Assembly (NCBI RefSeq): GCF_028550395.1 | Contig: NZ_JAQQKW010000002.1 | Coordinates: 248,001 to 312,000, forward strand | DNA length: 64,000 nt | Direction of reading: 5' to 3' | Origin: Asticcacaulis currens | GTDB taxonomy: Bacteria > Pseudomonadota > Alphaproteobacteria > Caulobacterales > Caulobacteraceae | In this document: positions 26,656-35,563 of the stretch, one piece after another | How positions within the stretch are numbered: the stretch's first letter is position 1 | How the letters are laid out: every line of letters begins with the position of its first letter | Made by a program: the position numbers and the translations under genes | The notes under the pieces: generated by a model | What the model was told of the DNA's origin: nothing | Seen by the model: the letters and a program-made list of their open reading frames with translations, nothing else | The model's database searches: none

Positions 26656-29493
26656 ATGCCGTTTCATTTTGACAGGCGTACCTTTCTCGGTGGTGCCACC
26701 ACGGCCGGCCTCACAGCAGTCGGTTTTCCCTCCAACGCCAAACCATTGAATTCAATAAATAATACTTCGAGAAAATCAGGACCGTGGGCACGTTGGTGGT
26801 GGCCAGGCGGTGTGGTCTCAGATGCAGAGCTCAGGCGGGAAATCCGAGAGATGAAGGCCGCCGGGTATGCGGGCGCTGAAATCCAGGCCTTTAATCCGGG
26901 CATTCCCAATCTGACGCCCGATGAGCGCAAGCGTATTAACGACTACGCCAATGACGCGTTCTTTGCACACATGCAGACGGTCACCGAAGAGGCCCTTCGC
27001 GCGGGTTTTCTGATCGATTATACGCTGGGATCAGCTTGGCCGAGCGGCGGGGGTTTTGCCATTACCCCTGAACTGGCACTCGTGGAATTAACTCCAGCCA
27101 TAACGTCCGTCTCTGGCTCATTGTCATTGCCTGTTAGAATAAATCTTCCGAAGCTAACCAAAAAATTTGGCAATATGGGGTTTGGTGCCTGGACCAAGGA
27201 CCCGAGAGCGGAGCGGTGGAAAGAACGCCTGGCGGCGCGCCATAAGGTGGTTGCGATTGTGGCGATCAAAGGAGACGCGCCCGTTCTGGAAAACGGAGCT
27301 TCCTATCGCGGGGCAAATGTGACTCAGTCCGGACGGGTCGTCGCAGCACCGGGGATCGTGCTTACCGACAAGCTGCGCCCTGACGGAACGCTGGACTGGA
27401 CGCCGCCAGACAGGGACAACTGGCAGATCGTTGCCTTTTCGCAATTTGCCGTGGACTCGGGGGTAATGGCCGGTGTGGGCGAGGGCCCCCAGTTGGTTCT
27501 CGACCATTTTGACCGAAGGGCGCTGGAGGCCCATCTCGGGCGGGTCGGTACGCCGCTCGTTCAGTCAGTGAAAAAGACCCTAAAGGCCATTCGCTCTACC
27601 TTTGTCGATAGTCTCGAACTGATGCAGGATCTGCATTGGACAGAGCATTTTCTTGACGCTTTTAGGGCGAAGCGGGGATACGATCTTACCCCCTATCTTC
27701 CTTTCATTCTGCAGCCCGGATGGATGGAGGCCTGGGGGCAACGCTATTCCCTGCCCTATTTTGACGCAGGCGATCTCGGTGAGCGGGTACGTCATGACTA
27801 TCGGACCACCCTCTCCGATTTGCTAATCAAAAACTTCTGGGCCCCTTTTGCTAAGTGGAACAGGGCAAACGGTCTGAAGGCGAAGGGGCAGGCCCATGGC
27901 GGCCCCTGCGACGTTCTGAAGGCCTATGGGCTTATGGACGTTCCGGAAACCGAAGACCTTGAGTCGGGCGGCGATATCGAATTCATGCGTCTGGCGCGGT
28001 CGGCAGCGCATATTTACGGGAAACCCATCGTCAGTTGCGAAAGCTTCGTCTGGAAATCCGAACCTTACGACGTGTCGCCATACCGAATGCTCCAGCGCAC
28101 CAACAAGCTGTTTGTCAGTGGCGTTACACAGATCGTGGCGCACGGTTATGCCTACCGATCTCACCCTGAGAAATGGCCCGGTTGGTTCCCGTTCGCCCCA
28201 AGCGCCTTCTTGTCGGGCTTCAGCGGCATGTATAACGAGGCGAACCCTGTTTGGCCGGGAATCGTGACGTTGAATGGCTACATCGGACGCATGCAGGGCT
28301 TGCTACAGTCTTGCACAAAGGTCGTCAGAATCGCGGTGTACCTTGGGGAGATTGGCTACTACCACGGTATTGAGTCTCAAGGACGCCACGAAGCGAGCGT
28401 ATGCGACCTACTGAGTGCCAGCGGCTATGACGCGGATCGCATCAATGCGGACGGACTTTTAAAATCCACCCCTGCCTCAAAAAAGCTGAAGACACCCGGG
28501 GGGCATTCGTATGATGCCCTTGTCTTTCCGCCGCTGGATGCCCTCCCCACAGAGGTTGCGCTCAAGACGTTGGAATTGGCAAAAAGTGGGTTGCCCGTCG
28601 TGTTTGTCGATAGGGTGCCGTCGCGAACCACCGGCGTATACGATCATTCAAGACGGGATTCGGAGGTTCAAGCGGCCGTGCGGCGGGCTATTTCGCTGGG
28701 CGCCACCCAAACCCGCCTTGCCGACGTCTCCGACACCCTCGCCGCGAGAAATATCGCACCAAATGTCAGGTTTGTTTCAGGGGCCTGTGCTTTCGCTGAA
28801 TTCAGGCGCGGACAGGCGCGCTATTTCCTGTTCTACAATGCTGAGCCTGAGCCCCAGAATGTCAAGGTTCAGCTGAGCACGGGCGGGGCGGTTCATTGGG
28901 ACCCTTTATCAGCAACCGTTTCAACCCTGCCCACAGATGGCAAAGGCGCGATTTCGCTCGATTTGGCACCCGATGAGTCTGTGTGGATCGCGGTCAATGA
29001 CCCCCAACTCAAAGCGCAGCATACTGGCCAGATTATCGATCGCCGCCAATTGCCCGCTTCGACGTGGTCGGAACGCTTTGAAGGGCACGGCCGTCTGGGC
29101 CGTAAGGTCGAAGTAGCAACCCGTGGTGCCAACTTTTCGGACTGGCGCGCCCTCGCCGATCTGCAGGATTTTTCAGGGGTAGCGACGTACGTCACCGCCT
29201 TCGATCTTAAGCCAAAAGGACCGGGCGAGGACGAGACGACATTTATCGACCTCGGCGTCTTCCACGACCTGGCCGAGGTATCGGTGAATGGCCTGCGCGT
29301 CGGCTATGCCTTCGCCACAGGACAACTTCTCGACATCACCGCCGCGGCTCGCACCGGTCGCAATTCGCTGGAGGTCCGTATCATGAACACCCTCAACAAC
29401 GCGATGATAAATCCGGCGGCGCAAGGGTTCAGGGATTTGACTGCCAAACCCGCCGGCCTTCTAGGGCCTGTCTTTTTGATTACGAAGAAATGA
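26656..29493 (+). CDS. GH106-type alpha-L-rhamnosidase (945 aa)
   Basis: A large exported glycosidase. The N-terminus FDRRTFLGGATTAGLTA is a Tat-type signal (twin arginine then FLGG). The catalytic part opens with WARWWWPGGVVSDAELRREI and MKAAGYAGAEIQAFNPG, typical of GH106 enzymes, with SAWPSGGG, FVDSLELMQDLHWTEHF and SCESFVWKSEP further on. A C-terminal jelly-roll (LGVFHDLAEVSVNG) closes the protein. It should cleave terminal alpha-L-rhamnose. ATG 26656 follows GGTAAGGGAACC. The stop overlaps the next start (ATGA). Confidence 0.88.
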   Translation: MPFHFDRRTFLGGATTAGLTAVGFPSNAKPLNSINNTSRKSGPWARWWWPGGVVSDAELRREIREMKAAGYAGAEIQAFNPGIPNLTPDERKRINDYANDAFFAHMQTVTEEALRAGFLIDYTLGSAWPSGGGFAITPELALVELTPAITSVSGSLSLPVRINLPKLTKKFGNMGFGAWTKDPRAERWKERLAARHKVVAIVAIKGDAPVLENGASYRGANVTQSGRVVAAPGIVLTDKLRPDGTLDWTPPDRDNWQIVAFSQFAVDSGVMAGVGEGPQLVLDHFDRRALEAHLGRVGTPLVQSVKKTLKAIRSTFVDSLELMQDLHWTEHFLDAFRAKRGYDLTPYLPFILQPGWMEAWGQRYSLPYFDAGDLGERVRHDYRTTLSDLLIKNFWAPFAKWNRANGLKAKGQAHGGPCDVLKAYGLMDVPETEDLESGGDIEFMRLARSAAHIYGKPIVSCESFVWKSEPYDVSPYRMLQRTNKLFVSGVTQIVAHGYAYRSHPEKWPGWFPFAPSAFLSGFSGMYNEANPVWPGIVTLNGYIGRMQGLLQSCTKVVRIAVYLGEIGYYHGIESQGRHEASVCDLLSASGYDADRINADGLLKSTPASKKLKTPGGHSYDALVFPPLDALPTEVALKTLELAKSGLPVVFVDRVPSRTTGVYDHSRRDSEVQAAVRRAISLGATQTRLADVSDTLAARNIAPNVRFVSGACAFAEFRRGQARYFLFYNAEPEPQNVKVQLSTGGAVHWDPLSATVSTLPTDGKGAISLDLAPDESVWIAVNDPQLKAQHTGQIIDRRQLPASTWSERFEGHGRLGRKVEVATRGANFSDWRALADLQDFSGVATYVTAFDLKPKGPGEDETTFIDLGVFHDLAEVSVNGLRVGYAFATGQLLDITAAARTGRNSLEVRIMNTLNNAMINPAAQGFRDLTAKPAGLLGPVFLITKK

Positions 29494-31736
29494 GACCGCC
29501 CATGTCCAACTCGCGCATTTCCTTAAGACAAACGACTACCCTGGCTCTCTTGGCTACTGGCGTTTTCCTGAGCGGTGCCGTCCGCGCGCAGGACGCCTCG
29601 GTCGATGCCCGTGCTCAAGCCATCAACGCGCAGCTGACAGAAGAGGAACGATATTCTCTCCTGAAAGGCTACTTCCCGACCTTCCAGAAAAACATTCCGG
29701 GCGATCCGATCATCGCAGCCGGATATGTACCGGGCATCAAGCGACTAGGGGTTCCCTCACTCAAAATGTCCGATGCGGGTATCGGCGTCGCAAACCTCCT
29801 GAACCGAAGAACGGATGACGTGGCGACATCGTTGCCTTCCACCCTCTCTCTCGGTGCCAGCTGGGACAAGGACCTTGCCTATCTTGGCGGTGCTATGATC
29901 GGGTCCGAAGCCAGAGCGAAAGGCTTTAACGTCCTTCTCGCCGGCTCCATCAATCTGATCAGAGACCCGCGTAACGGCCGCAGTTTCGAATATGTCAGTG
30001 AGGACGCCCTCCTCTCAGGCATCATTGGCGGCTATGGGATTAAAGGCGTTCAAAGCAACCGCATCCTTTCAACCGTAAAGCATTTTGCGATCAATGATCA
30101 GGAAACGGGACGCAATGTCCTGAATGCGAAGATATCCGAAGCGGCGCTGAGAGAGTCCGATCTTCTCGCTTTTCAGATAGCCATTGAAATTGGTCAGCCC
30201 GCCGCGGTCATGTGCGCCTACAACAAGGTTAACGGCGACTATGCCTGCGAAAATGACTTTCTCCTCAACACGGTTCTGAAAAACGACTGGGGATATAAAG
30301 GCTGGGTCATCTCCGACTGGGGTGCCGTTCACAGCGCCGGTAAGGCCGCGCTGAACGGCCTCGACCACCAGGCGGGCTATATGCTCGACAAAAAGCCATT
30401 CTTCGGGCAGCCCCTGAAAGACGCGGTCGCCGCCGGAGAGGTTCCGCAAGCGCGAATCAACGACATGACGTTCCGCATCATTCGCAGCCTCCTGGCGACA
30501 GGCGTGATGGACGATCCGGCACCCGCGACACCGCAACCCATTGACTACGCAGCCCACGCTCAGATCAGCCAGAAAGCCGCCGAAGCGGGTATCGTACTCC
30601 TGAAGAACGAAAGAGGCCTGCTTCCACTAGCGCAAACTGCGCGGCGCATTCTCGTCGTAGGCGGTCACGCAGACAAAGGGGTTTTGTCGGGTGGCGGTTC
30701 ATCACAGGTTCGGCCCGTAGGCGGCCCGGCGCTTGAGATCGTCCCTAAAGGTACCGCGGCCTCTTTCGCGCGCATTACCTACTTCCCCTCTTCTCCCCTC
30801 GAAGCATTGAAAGCCAGATTGCCGAATGCCGAAATAACCTTTGTGGATGGTACCAATATCACTGCGGCAGCGCAGGCGGCGGGTAAAGCCGATCTTGTGA
30901 TCGCCTTCGGAACGCAATGGATGACAGAAAGCATGGACGTTCCCGACCTTAACCTTCCAGATAACCAGGACGCTCTGATCGCGGCAGTGGCTCAGGCCAA
31001 CAAAAACACGCTCGTGGTCCTGGAAACGGGCGGTCCGGTCGTCATGCCGTGGCTGAATAAGGTACGAGCCGTGGTTCAGGCCTGGTATCCGGGTTCCAAT
31101 GGCGGGGAGGCCATCGCGCGTGTGCTCCTTGGGGAGATCGATGCGGCCGGGCGCCTGCCTGTCACCTTTCCGGCGTCGGCTGAGCAACTCCCGCGGCCAA
31201 AGGTTCCCGGCATGACGGAGCTTAAAAATTCAAAAGGTGCCATCACCTACGGGCTCGCGGCTGGCGTCAAGGCCTTTGACGTTGACTACGATATCGAGGG
31301 GGCTGATGTGGGTTACCGCTGGTTCCAAAGACAGCGCCTTAAACCTCTGTTCCCGTTCGGGTTTGGCCTGTCCTACACTGCCTTCAAGTATTCAGACCTC
31401 AAGGTGACAGAAGGTGACGGTCTAACCCTCTCCTTTAGGGTAACCAATACGGGCATGCGGGCCGGCATTGATACACCTCAGGTCTATATCAGTGTTCCGG
31501 ACAAGTCGGGTCGCAAGCTGGACCGGTTGGTCGGATGGGGGCGAGTTTCTCTGGCACCCGGTCAGAGCCAGACTGTTACTGTAACGGCTGATCCGAGGGT
31601 GCTTGCGAATTTCGACGAAACCCAACAAAAGTGGAGGCTCCCCAAGGGCACCTACAAGGTCAGGGTAGGTTTCAACGTGTCGGACACGCAACTCGTCGCC
31701 AAAACCTCAATAGGCGCTCAGGACATACGGCCTTGA
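29490..31736 (+). CDS. GH3 beta-glucosidase-like enzyme (748 aa)
   Basis: An exported glycoside hydrolase family 3 enzyme: signal peptide ending GAVRAQDAS, then a TIM-barrel domain with KHFAINDQETGR and the nucleophile Asp in GWVISDWGAVHS, an alpha/beta sandwich (AEAGIVLLKNERGLLPL) and a fibronectin-like C-terminal domain (FRVTNTGMRAGIDTPQVYIS). It probably removes glucose once the rhamnosidases have exposed it, as in rutinosides or other rhamnosyl-glucosides. Its ATG overlaps the GH106 stop; an internal ATG at 29502 is also possible. Confidence 0.92.
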   Translation: MRPPMSNSRISLRQTTTLALLATGVFLSGAVRAQDASVDARAQAINAQLTEEERYSLLKGYFPTFQKNIPGDPIIAAGYVPGIKRLGVPSLKMSDAGIGVANLLNRRTDDVATSLPSTLSLGASWDKDLAYLGGAMIGSEARAKGFNVLLAGSINLIRDPRNGRSFEYVSEDALLSGIIGGYGIKGVQSNRILSTVKHFAINDQETGRNVLNAKISEAALRESDLLAFQIAIEIGQPAAVMCAYNKVNGDYACENDFLLNTVLKNDWGYKGWVISDWGAVHSAGKAALNGLDHQAGYMLDKKPFFGQPLKDAVAAGEVPQARINDMTFRIIRSLLATGVMDDPAPATPQPIDYAAHAQISQKAAEAGIVLLKNERGLLPLAQTARRILVVGGHADKGVLSGGGSSQVRPVGGPALEIVPKGTAASFARITYFPSSPLEALKARLPNAEITFVDGTNITAAAQAAGKADLVIAFGTQWMTESMDVPDLNLPDNQDALIAAVAQANKNTLVVLETGGPVVMPWLNKVRAVVQAWYPGSNGGEAIARVLLGEIDAAGRLPVTFPASAEQLPRPKVPGMTELKNSKGAITYGLAAGVKAFDVDYDIEGADVGYRWFQRQRLKPLFPFGFGLSYTAFKYSDLKVTEGDGLTLSFRVTNTGMRAGIDTPQVYISVPDKSGRKLDRLVGWGRVSLAPGQSQTVTVTADPRVLANFDETQQKWRLPKGTYKVRVGFNVSDTQLVAKTSIGAQDIRP

Positions 31737-31779
31737 GCATCTCCCCATTGTACCTATCTACTCAGTACCGGAGCTTTTA

Positions 31780-32445
31780 ATGATCAACGCCAAGATCGAC
31801 CCTAAGGACAAGTCAGAACTTGAGGACCCGCGTCCTCTTCAAAAGGTCAAGGGCCGCCCCACGCGCGAGCAGGTTTTAAAGATCAATGAAAGCATTGTCA
31901 AAACGGCCATAGCGCATTTCAGCCAGTACGGGTTTACAGGAACCTCCATTGACGCCATTGCGCAGGAGACGGGCATCTCCAAACGTACAATCTATGCCCG
32001 TTATCCCACCAAGCAGGCCCTTTTCACAGAAATCGTGGTTGAGAGCGTCACCAAGCTGGTCTCCCGAACCAGCTCACCCAAGGACGATCTAAGGGCGTGC
32101 CTCGCCTTTCACATCCGCAAAGGTCTGGTCGTGATGGACGATCCGATCATGCGAATCCTCGATCGAATTGTCGACGCTGAAATGGCGCTGATGCCGGAAA
32201 TCCATAATGCTCTGTCGAACGCAACTCAGGCCTTAGGTGTGGATGTTATAGCGGCAGATATTGTTCAGTTGGCAGGGGTCATCGGTGTCAAGGACGCCAG
32301 CTTCGTAGCAGGGGCTCTCGTCGACATGTCGGCAGGCAGCTACCGCCGGCTGTCAGCGGCCAATATACCGCTCACTGATGACGTCCTGGAAACGACAACT
32401 ACGAAGATCCTGGATATTTTGATGAAGGGCATTTCGGCGTGGTAG
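31780..32445 (+). CDS. TetR/AcrR-family regulator (221 aa)
   Basis: The N-terminal TetR helix-turn-helix is clear: AIAHFSQYGFTGTSIDAIAQ, ETGISKRTIYARYPTKQALF. The C-terminal ligand domain has no family signature I recognise. It lies 43 bases after the GH3 gene in the same direction and is the only transcription factor in the rhamnoside island, so it is the best candidate for its local regulator, perhaps sensing rhamnose or an aglycone. Target sites are proposed at 26592-26632. Confidence 0.88.
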   Translation: MINAKIDPKDKSELEDPRPLQKVKGRPTREQVLKINESIVKTAIAHFSQYGFTGTSIDAIAQETGISKRTIYARYPTKQALFTEIVVESVTKLVSRTSSPKDDLRACLAFHIRKGLVVMDDPIMRILDRIVDAEMALMPEIHNALSNATQALGVDVIAADIVQLAGVIGVKDASFVAGALVDMSAGSYRRLSAANIPLTDDVLETTTTKILDILMKGISAW

Positions 32446-32535
32446 GCTTGGGCTCTAAGGAACTAACGGGCGCATCTTGCCGCTTGGCACGGTCTCCAAC
32501 ATGCTGAGATGCTCTTGGGTCGCAGACGTTTTTTC

Positions 32536-32712
32536 GTAAGCGCTCATTTCGCTGCATGTAGCGATTTCCGAGGTTGTAGACCGCTGTTGAGCTGGGCTTA
32601 GGATTTGGCGAAGTTGAAGGGCAAGAGGTCCTGGACGTCTGCGTCCTTGTCGCGCTTTGGCATCTCAGTGAAGACATGGCGCAGGTAACCATACGGTTCC
32701 GAGACAGATTGG
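32536..32712 (-). pseudogene. IS66 transposase 3' remnant with terminal repeat
   Basis: On the minus strand, ending at the stop at 32598, the frame reads SEPYGYLRHVFTEMPKR then DLLPFNFAKS, the C-terminal signature of IS66-family TnpC. Everything upstream is lost. GTAAGCG at 32536-32542, about 60 bases past the stop, fits the outer end of an IS66 inverted repeat. It marks a junction between the rhamnose island and the defence operon. Confidence 0.75.
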
Positions 32713-32817
32713 CACTCGCCTATAGCCGGATCCACCGGCATCCCCAGACTCCAGCACTTCAAGGTATATCTGACTCAATTCAAGAGCCGAAGGATCAAGC
32801 GGCGCATCTCCATACAT

Positions 32818-33654
32818 TCAAATTCCAATAGGAATTTGCGCGTTCGTCCACTTGCCTTTCTGGTTATCGGAAGGAATGTGCGGGCGAATTTGCTCGACAG
32901 TGCGTACGTGAAGGATGGGAGGATTTTTGTCCATATCCCAAACGTGAAACAGGTACGCTTCGCCAATTTGGTCGGCGTTGTCCCACTCGTTCCTGGAAAT
33001 GTAGAATCTTAGTGGAGAAGCGATCGTAGATTTCACTTCGATCAGCAGGTTTCTCTCGCCGACCTTCGTTGGGCGGTACGACAGCACATCATATCCTGCT
33101 GTGTTGTCCTCTATGGCCATCCATATAGGATTTCTTCCAATCCCCAACCTAGTAAGTTCAGCCTGTTCGTGAGCTAAGGACAGCGATTCCGCTTGTCTTG
33201 CACGGACCAGCTTTTCCTGGTCGAAGTTGAGACGCACTCGCCCCTGGGCAAGGTCCCACCATGAGATGTCATCGCCGGAAGGCGGGTCATCCAACAGCTT
33301 CGCTTCGCGAAACACGCTTCGAATGTCTCTATAGTCTGCCCCTTTGATCCGCTTGATAAAACGCCCGCGTCCAAGCGTCATCAGTTTTGCGAACGCAGGC
33401 ATCTTCAAAATTAAGACAGCTAAAATGCATTCCCGATAAAACATTACTGTTTCGTGCGGAGCATCTACTACCACCAACGGGTGGAGTGCTTTCGCTGCCT
33501 CAAGGTCATACAATCTAGCCTGCGGTGAGTGGGCGATCAGCGCTTCTGGGCAAGACTCGAGCGTCAGCTCAGGCACGGCTCTGATAGCGGAGCGCATGAG
33601 CCTGAGACCTTCAAAAGCCGAAATTGTGAAAAGGCGGTCAAACTCCACGATCAA
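32818..33654 (-). CDS. DUF3883-like nuclease-fold protein, last gene of the defence operon (278 aa)
   Basis: The C-terminal part carries the DUF3883 pattern: AGYDVLSYRP, then LLIEVKSTIASP (a PD-(D/E)xK-like ExK), FYISRNEWDNADQIGEAYLF and VWDMDKNPPI. This fold is predicted to be a nuclease or a DNA-end binding module and is often found beside helicases in defence loci. The N-terminal 150 residues are not recognised. A TTG start overlaps the stop codon of the helicase gene (TTGA), so the two are translated together. Confidence 0.72.
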   Translation of the reverse strand: MIVEFDRLFTISAFEGLRLMRSAIRAVPELTLESCPEALIAHSPQARLYDLEAAKALHPLVVVDAPHETVMFYRECILAVLILKMPAFAKLMTLGRGRFIKRIKGADYRDIRSVFREAKLLDDPPSGDDISWWDLAQGRVRLNFDQEKLVRARQAESLSLAHEQAELTRLGIGRNPIWMAIEDNTAGYDVLSYRPTKVGERNLLIEVKSTIASPLRFYISRNEWDNADQIGEAYLFHVWDMDKNPPILHVRTVEQIRPHIPSDNQKGKWTNAQIPIGI

Positions 33655-35546
33655 GCCTCTTCTTGACCTTCGATCGGCTGTCTTCCTTCCAACTCCTCCA
33701 CCAAATCGACGAGATCCTGCATATCCACGTCGTAGTCGATAGGATCATCAGCTTCGTCTTCATCTAAGGCAAGCTGACGCAGGTCCAAGTCGTCTAGCAA
33801 ATGTTCTAGACCGTGAATTTTTTGCGCAAGTCGCCGACTTACAGATAGATCGACGCTTCCCAACCCTGCTGGGGCCTTAGTGCGATAGATATGGATATTT
33901 GTTTCAGTCCCGGGTGCTAACCCAAGGCGATGGATACGGTCGATAGATTGCAGGTAGTGTGTCGAAACGTAGCTTCGGTCGAGGTAAATCGCGTCGTGAC
34001 AAACGGTATGGAGACTTATACCTTCGCCAGCTGCGGCAGGGTTCGCAATCATCACTTTGCAAAATGGGTCCTGGTGGAACCTCAAAAGGCGACCCTCCCG
34101 CGTGTTCCCGTCGGACATTTCACCAGTCGGGACGCCGCCGAAGAGCGACACCGGATTCAAGTCGGCCAGGAGGCGTTCGAGGTCGAATATAGACTGTGTG
34201 AAGATGGTCCAGATGACTGTCTTCTTACCTTCCTTAGCGAGCGCTCGCACGTGCGAGCAAACTGCCCTCATTTTCAGCGACGCACCTTCTTCAACGACTT
34301 GATCGGCGATACCCGATGATATGTTCCCTTTGTCCCGAGTCATAGCTTGGAGTGCTAACGTGGGATTGGTCGAAAGTTGCAAGAGGCGCATGACAGATTT
34401 GCGGGCGGATAGGAAATCTGGCTGCCCCGCTCTCGCGATCGCCTTGGTGATTTGCCGTAAAAGCTCATCCTTCACGACGCCGTACAGCGCCAGCTGGCCA
34501 TCAGCCATCGACACATCGTGAAAATGTCGGACAGCGGGAGTCAAGCCTAACTCGTGTTTTGTCGTGCGGACATATAGATCGCCGAGAACTTGCCGAGGTG
34601 ACACCCCACGCTGAATTTGAAGGTCGTAGCCTTGCCCAGGCCAAAGGAAGCCCAATTGTGACGCCATATCGTTGGCGTCTTGCGGCATCGGCGTGCCAGA
34701 GAGGATATCCCGCCGTGCCGGTGACGACGCAATATTGATGAGGAATGCACCACGTTGCGATGCCAGGCCCGCTTTCATTCGGTGCGATTCGTCGAGCACT
34801 AGATGGGCAGCTTGCCGCGAAAAATAGGCTGCAATGATCGACTGCTGTCTAACTAGGAGATCGTAAGACATCAGGAAGCGTCGGGCTCCGCTCCGGAGTG
34901 CCATTTCATTTTCAACTTCACTTCCCGACAGGACGGTGAATTCCTCGCGGACCCAGTAAGGCGCGGCGGTATCCACGCATTCAGCCACGATACCTCGCCA
35001 CGCCGGAAAGGCTGCTTTCGGTGCGACCACGAAGAGATGAGAGTCCGCCGTCGCCGCCAACAAACTAAGTGCGAAGGTTACAGTCGTTTTGCCTGCGCCG
35101 GGCACGGAAAAGTTCGCACCGTGGGGGAGCGACAATAAGCGTGCCAAATCCCTGCATTGGAACGGCTTAAGTTGACGACTGAATCCAAGGGCGTTTAGTC
35201 GTGGCTGTATGTCTGCTTCGCTGATCTGAAGCGCCAGCGCATCTTTTGCCGCCCGCGCTTGCTTCGTTTCAGCGACGAATGTTGCGACCTTCGATCGGGC
35301 ACGCTCATTTGGCAAAAACCTAAATCCCAAAGCCTTCTGAGTGCTAGCGCTTCCAAACTCGCGGATAACGTTGAGCACTTCAGGCCATGGAACGTCGATT
35401 GCGTCATCTCTCAGGATTGCATCGGCCTGGACCGAAAAACGAGCCCTAAGCCGCTCCCAGATAGGAGAGCTACCGTCGTCACCAAGCTTCGACAGCGCTC
35501 CACGCAGCCGAGACGGATCGTAATCAATCCCTATTGAAAAGGGCAT
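33651..35546 (-). CDS. SNF2-type helicase/ATPase (631 aa)
   Basis: A superfamily 2 ATPase. Walker A is SVPGAGKTTVTFAL, Walker B is LVLDESHRMKAG, motif III is ILSGTPMPQDANDMA, and the C-terminal helicase motifs are VIWTIFTQSIFDLERLL, IANPAAAGEGISLH and motif VI SIDRIHRLG. The C-terminus is strongly acidic. An N-terminal stretch of 130 residues is not recognised. In restriction-like systems such proteins translocate on DNA and gate a nuclease. It is the fourth gene of a five-gene operon, 17 bases after the ParB-like gene. Confidence 0.85.
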   Translation of the reverse strand: MPFSIGIDYDPSRLRGALSKLGDDGSSPIWERLRARFSVQADAILRDDAIDVPWPEVLNVIREFGSASTQKALGFRFLPNERARSKVATFVAETKQARAAKDALALQISEADIQPRLNALGFSRQLKPFQCRDLARLLSLPHGANFSVPGAGKTTVTFALSLLAATADSHLFVVAPKAAFPAWRGIVAECVDTAAPYWVREEFTVLSGSEVENEMALRSGARRFLMSYDLLVRQQSIIAAYFSRQAAHLVLDESHRMKAGLASQRGAFLINIASSPARRDILSGTPMPQDANDMASQLGFLWPGQGYDLQIQRGVSPRQVLGDLYVRTTKHELGLTPAVRHFHDVSMADGQLALYGVVKDELLRQITKAIARAGQPDFLSARKSVMRLLQLSTNPTLALQAMTRDKGNISSGIADQVVEEGASLKMRAVCSHVRALAKEGKKTVIWTIFTQSIFDLERLLADLNPVSLFGGVPTGEMSDGNTREGRLLRFHQDPFCKVMIANPAAAGEGISLHTVCHDAIYLDRSYVSTHYLQSIDRIHRLGLAPGTETNIHIYRTKAPAGLGSVDLSVSRRLAQKIHGLEHLLDDLDLRQLALDEDEADDPIDYDVDMQDLVDLVEELEGRQPIEGQEEA

Positions 35547-35563
35547 TGCGCGGTCGCTCCCGG

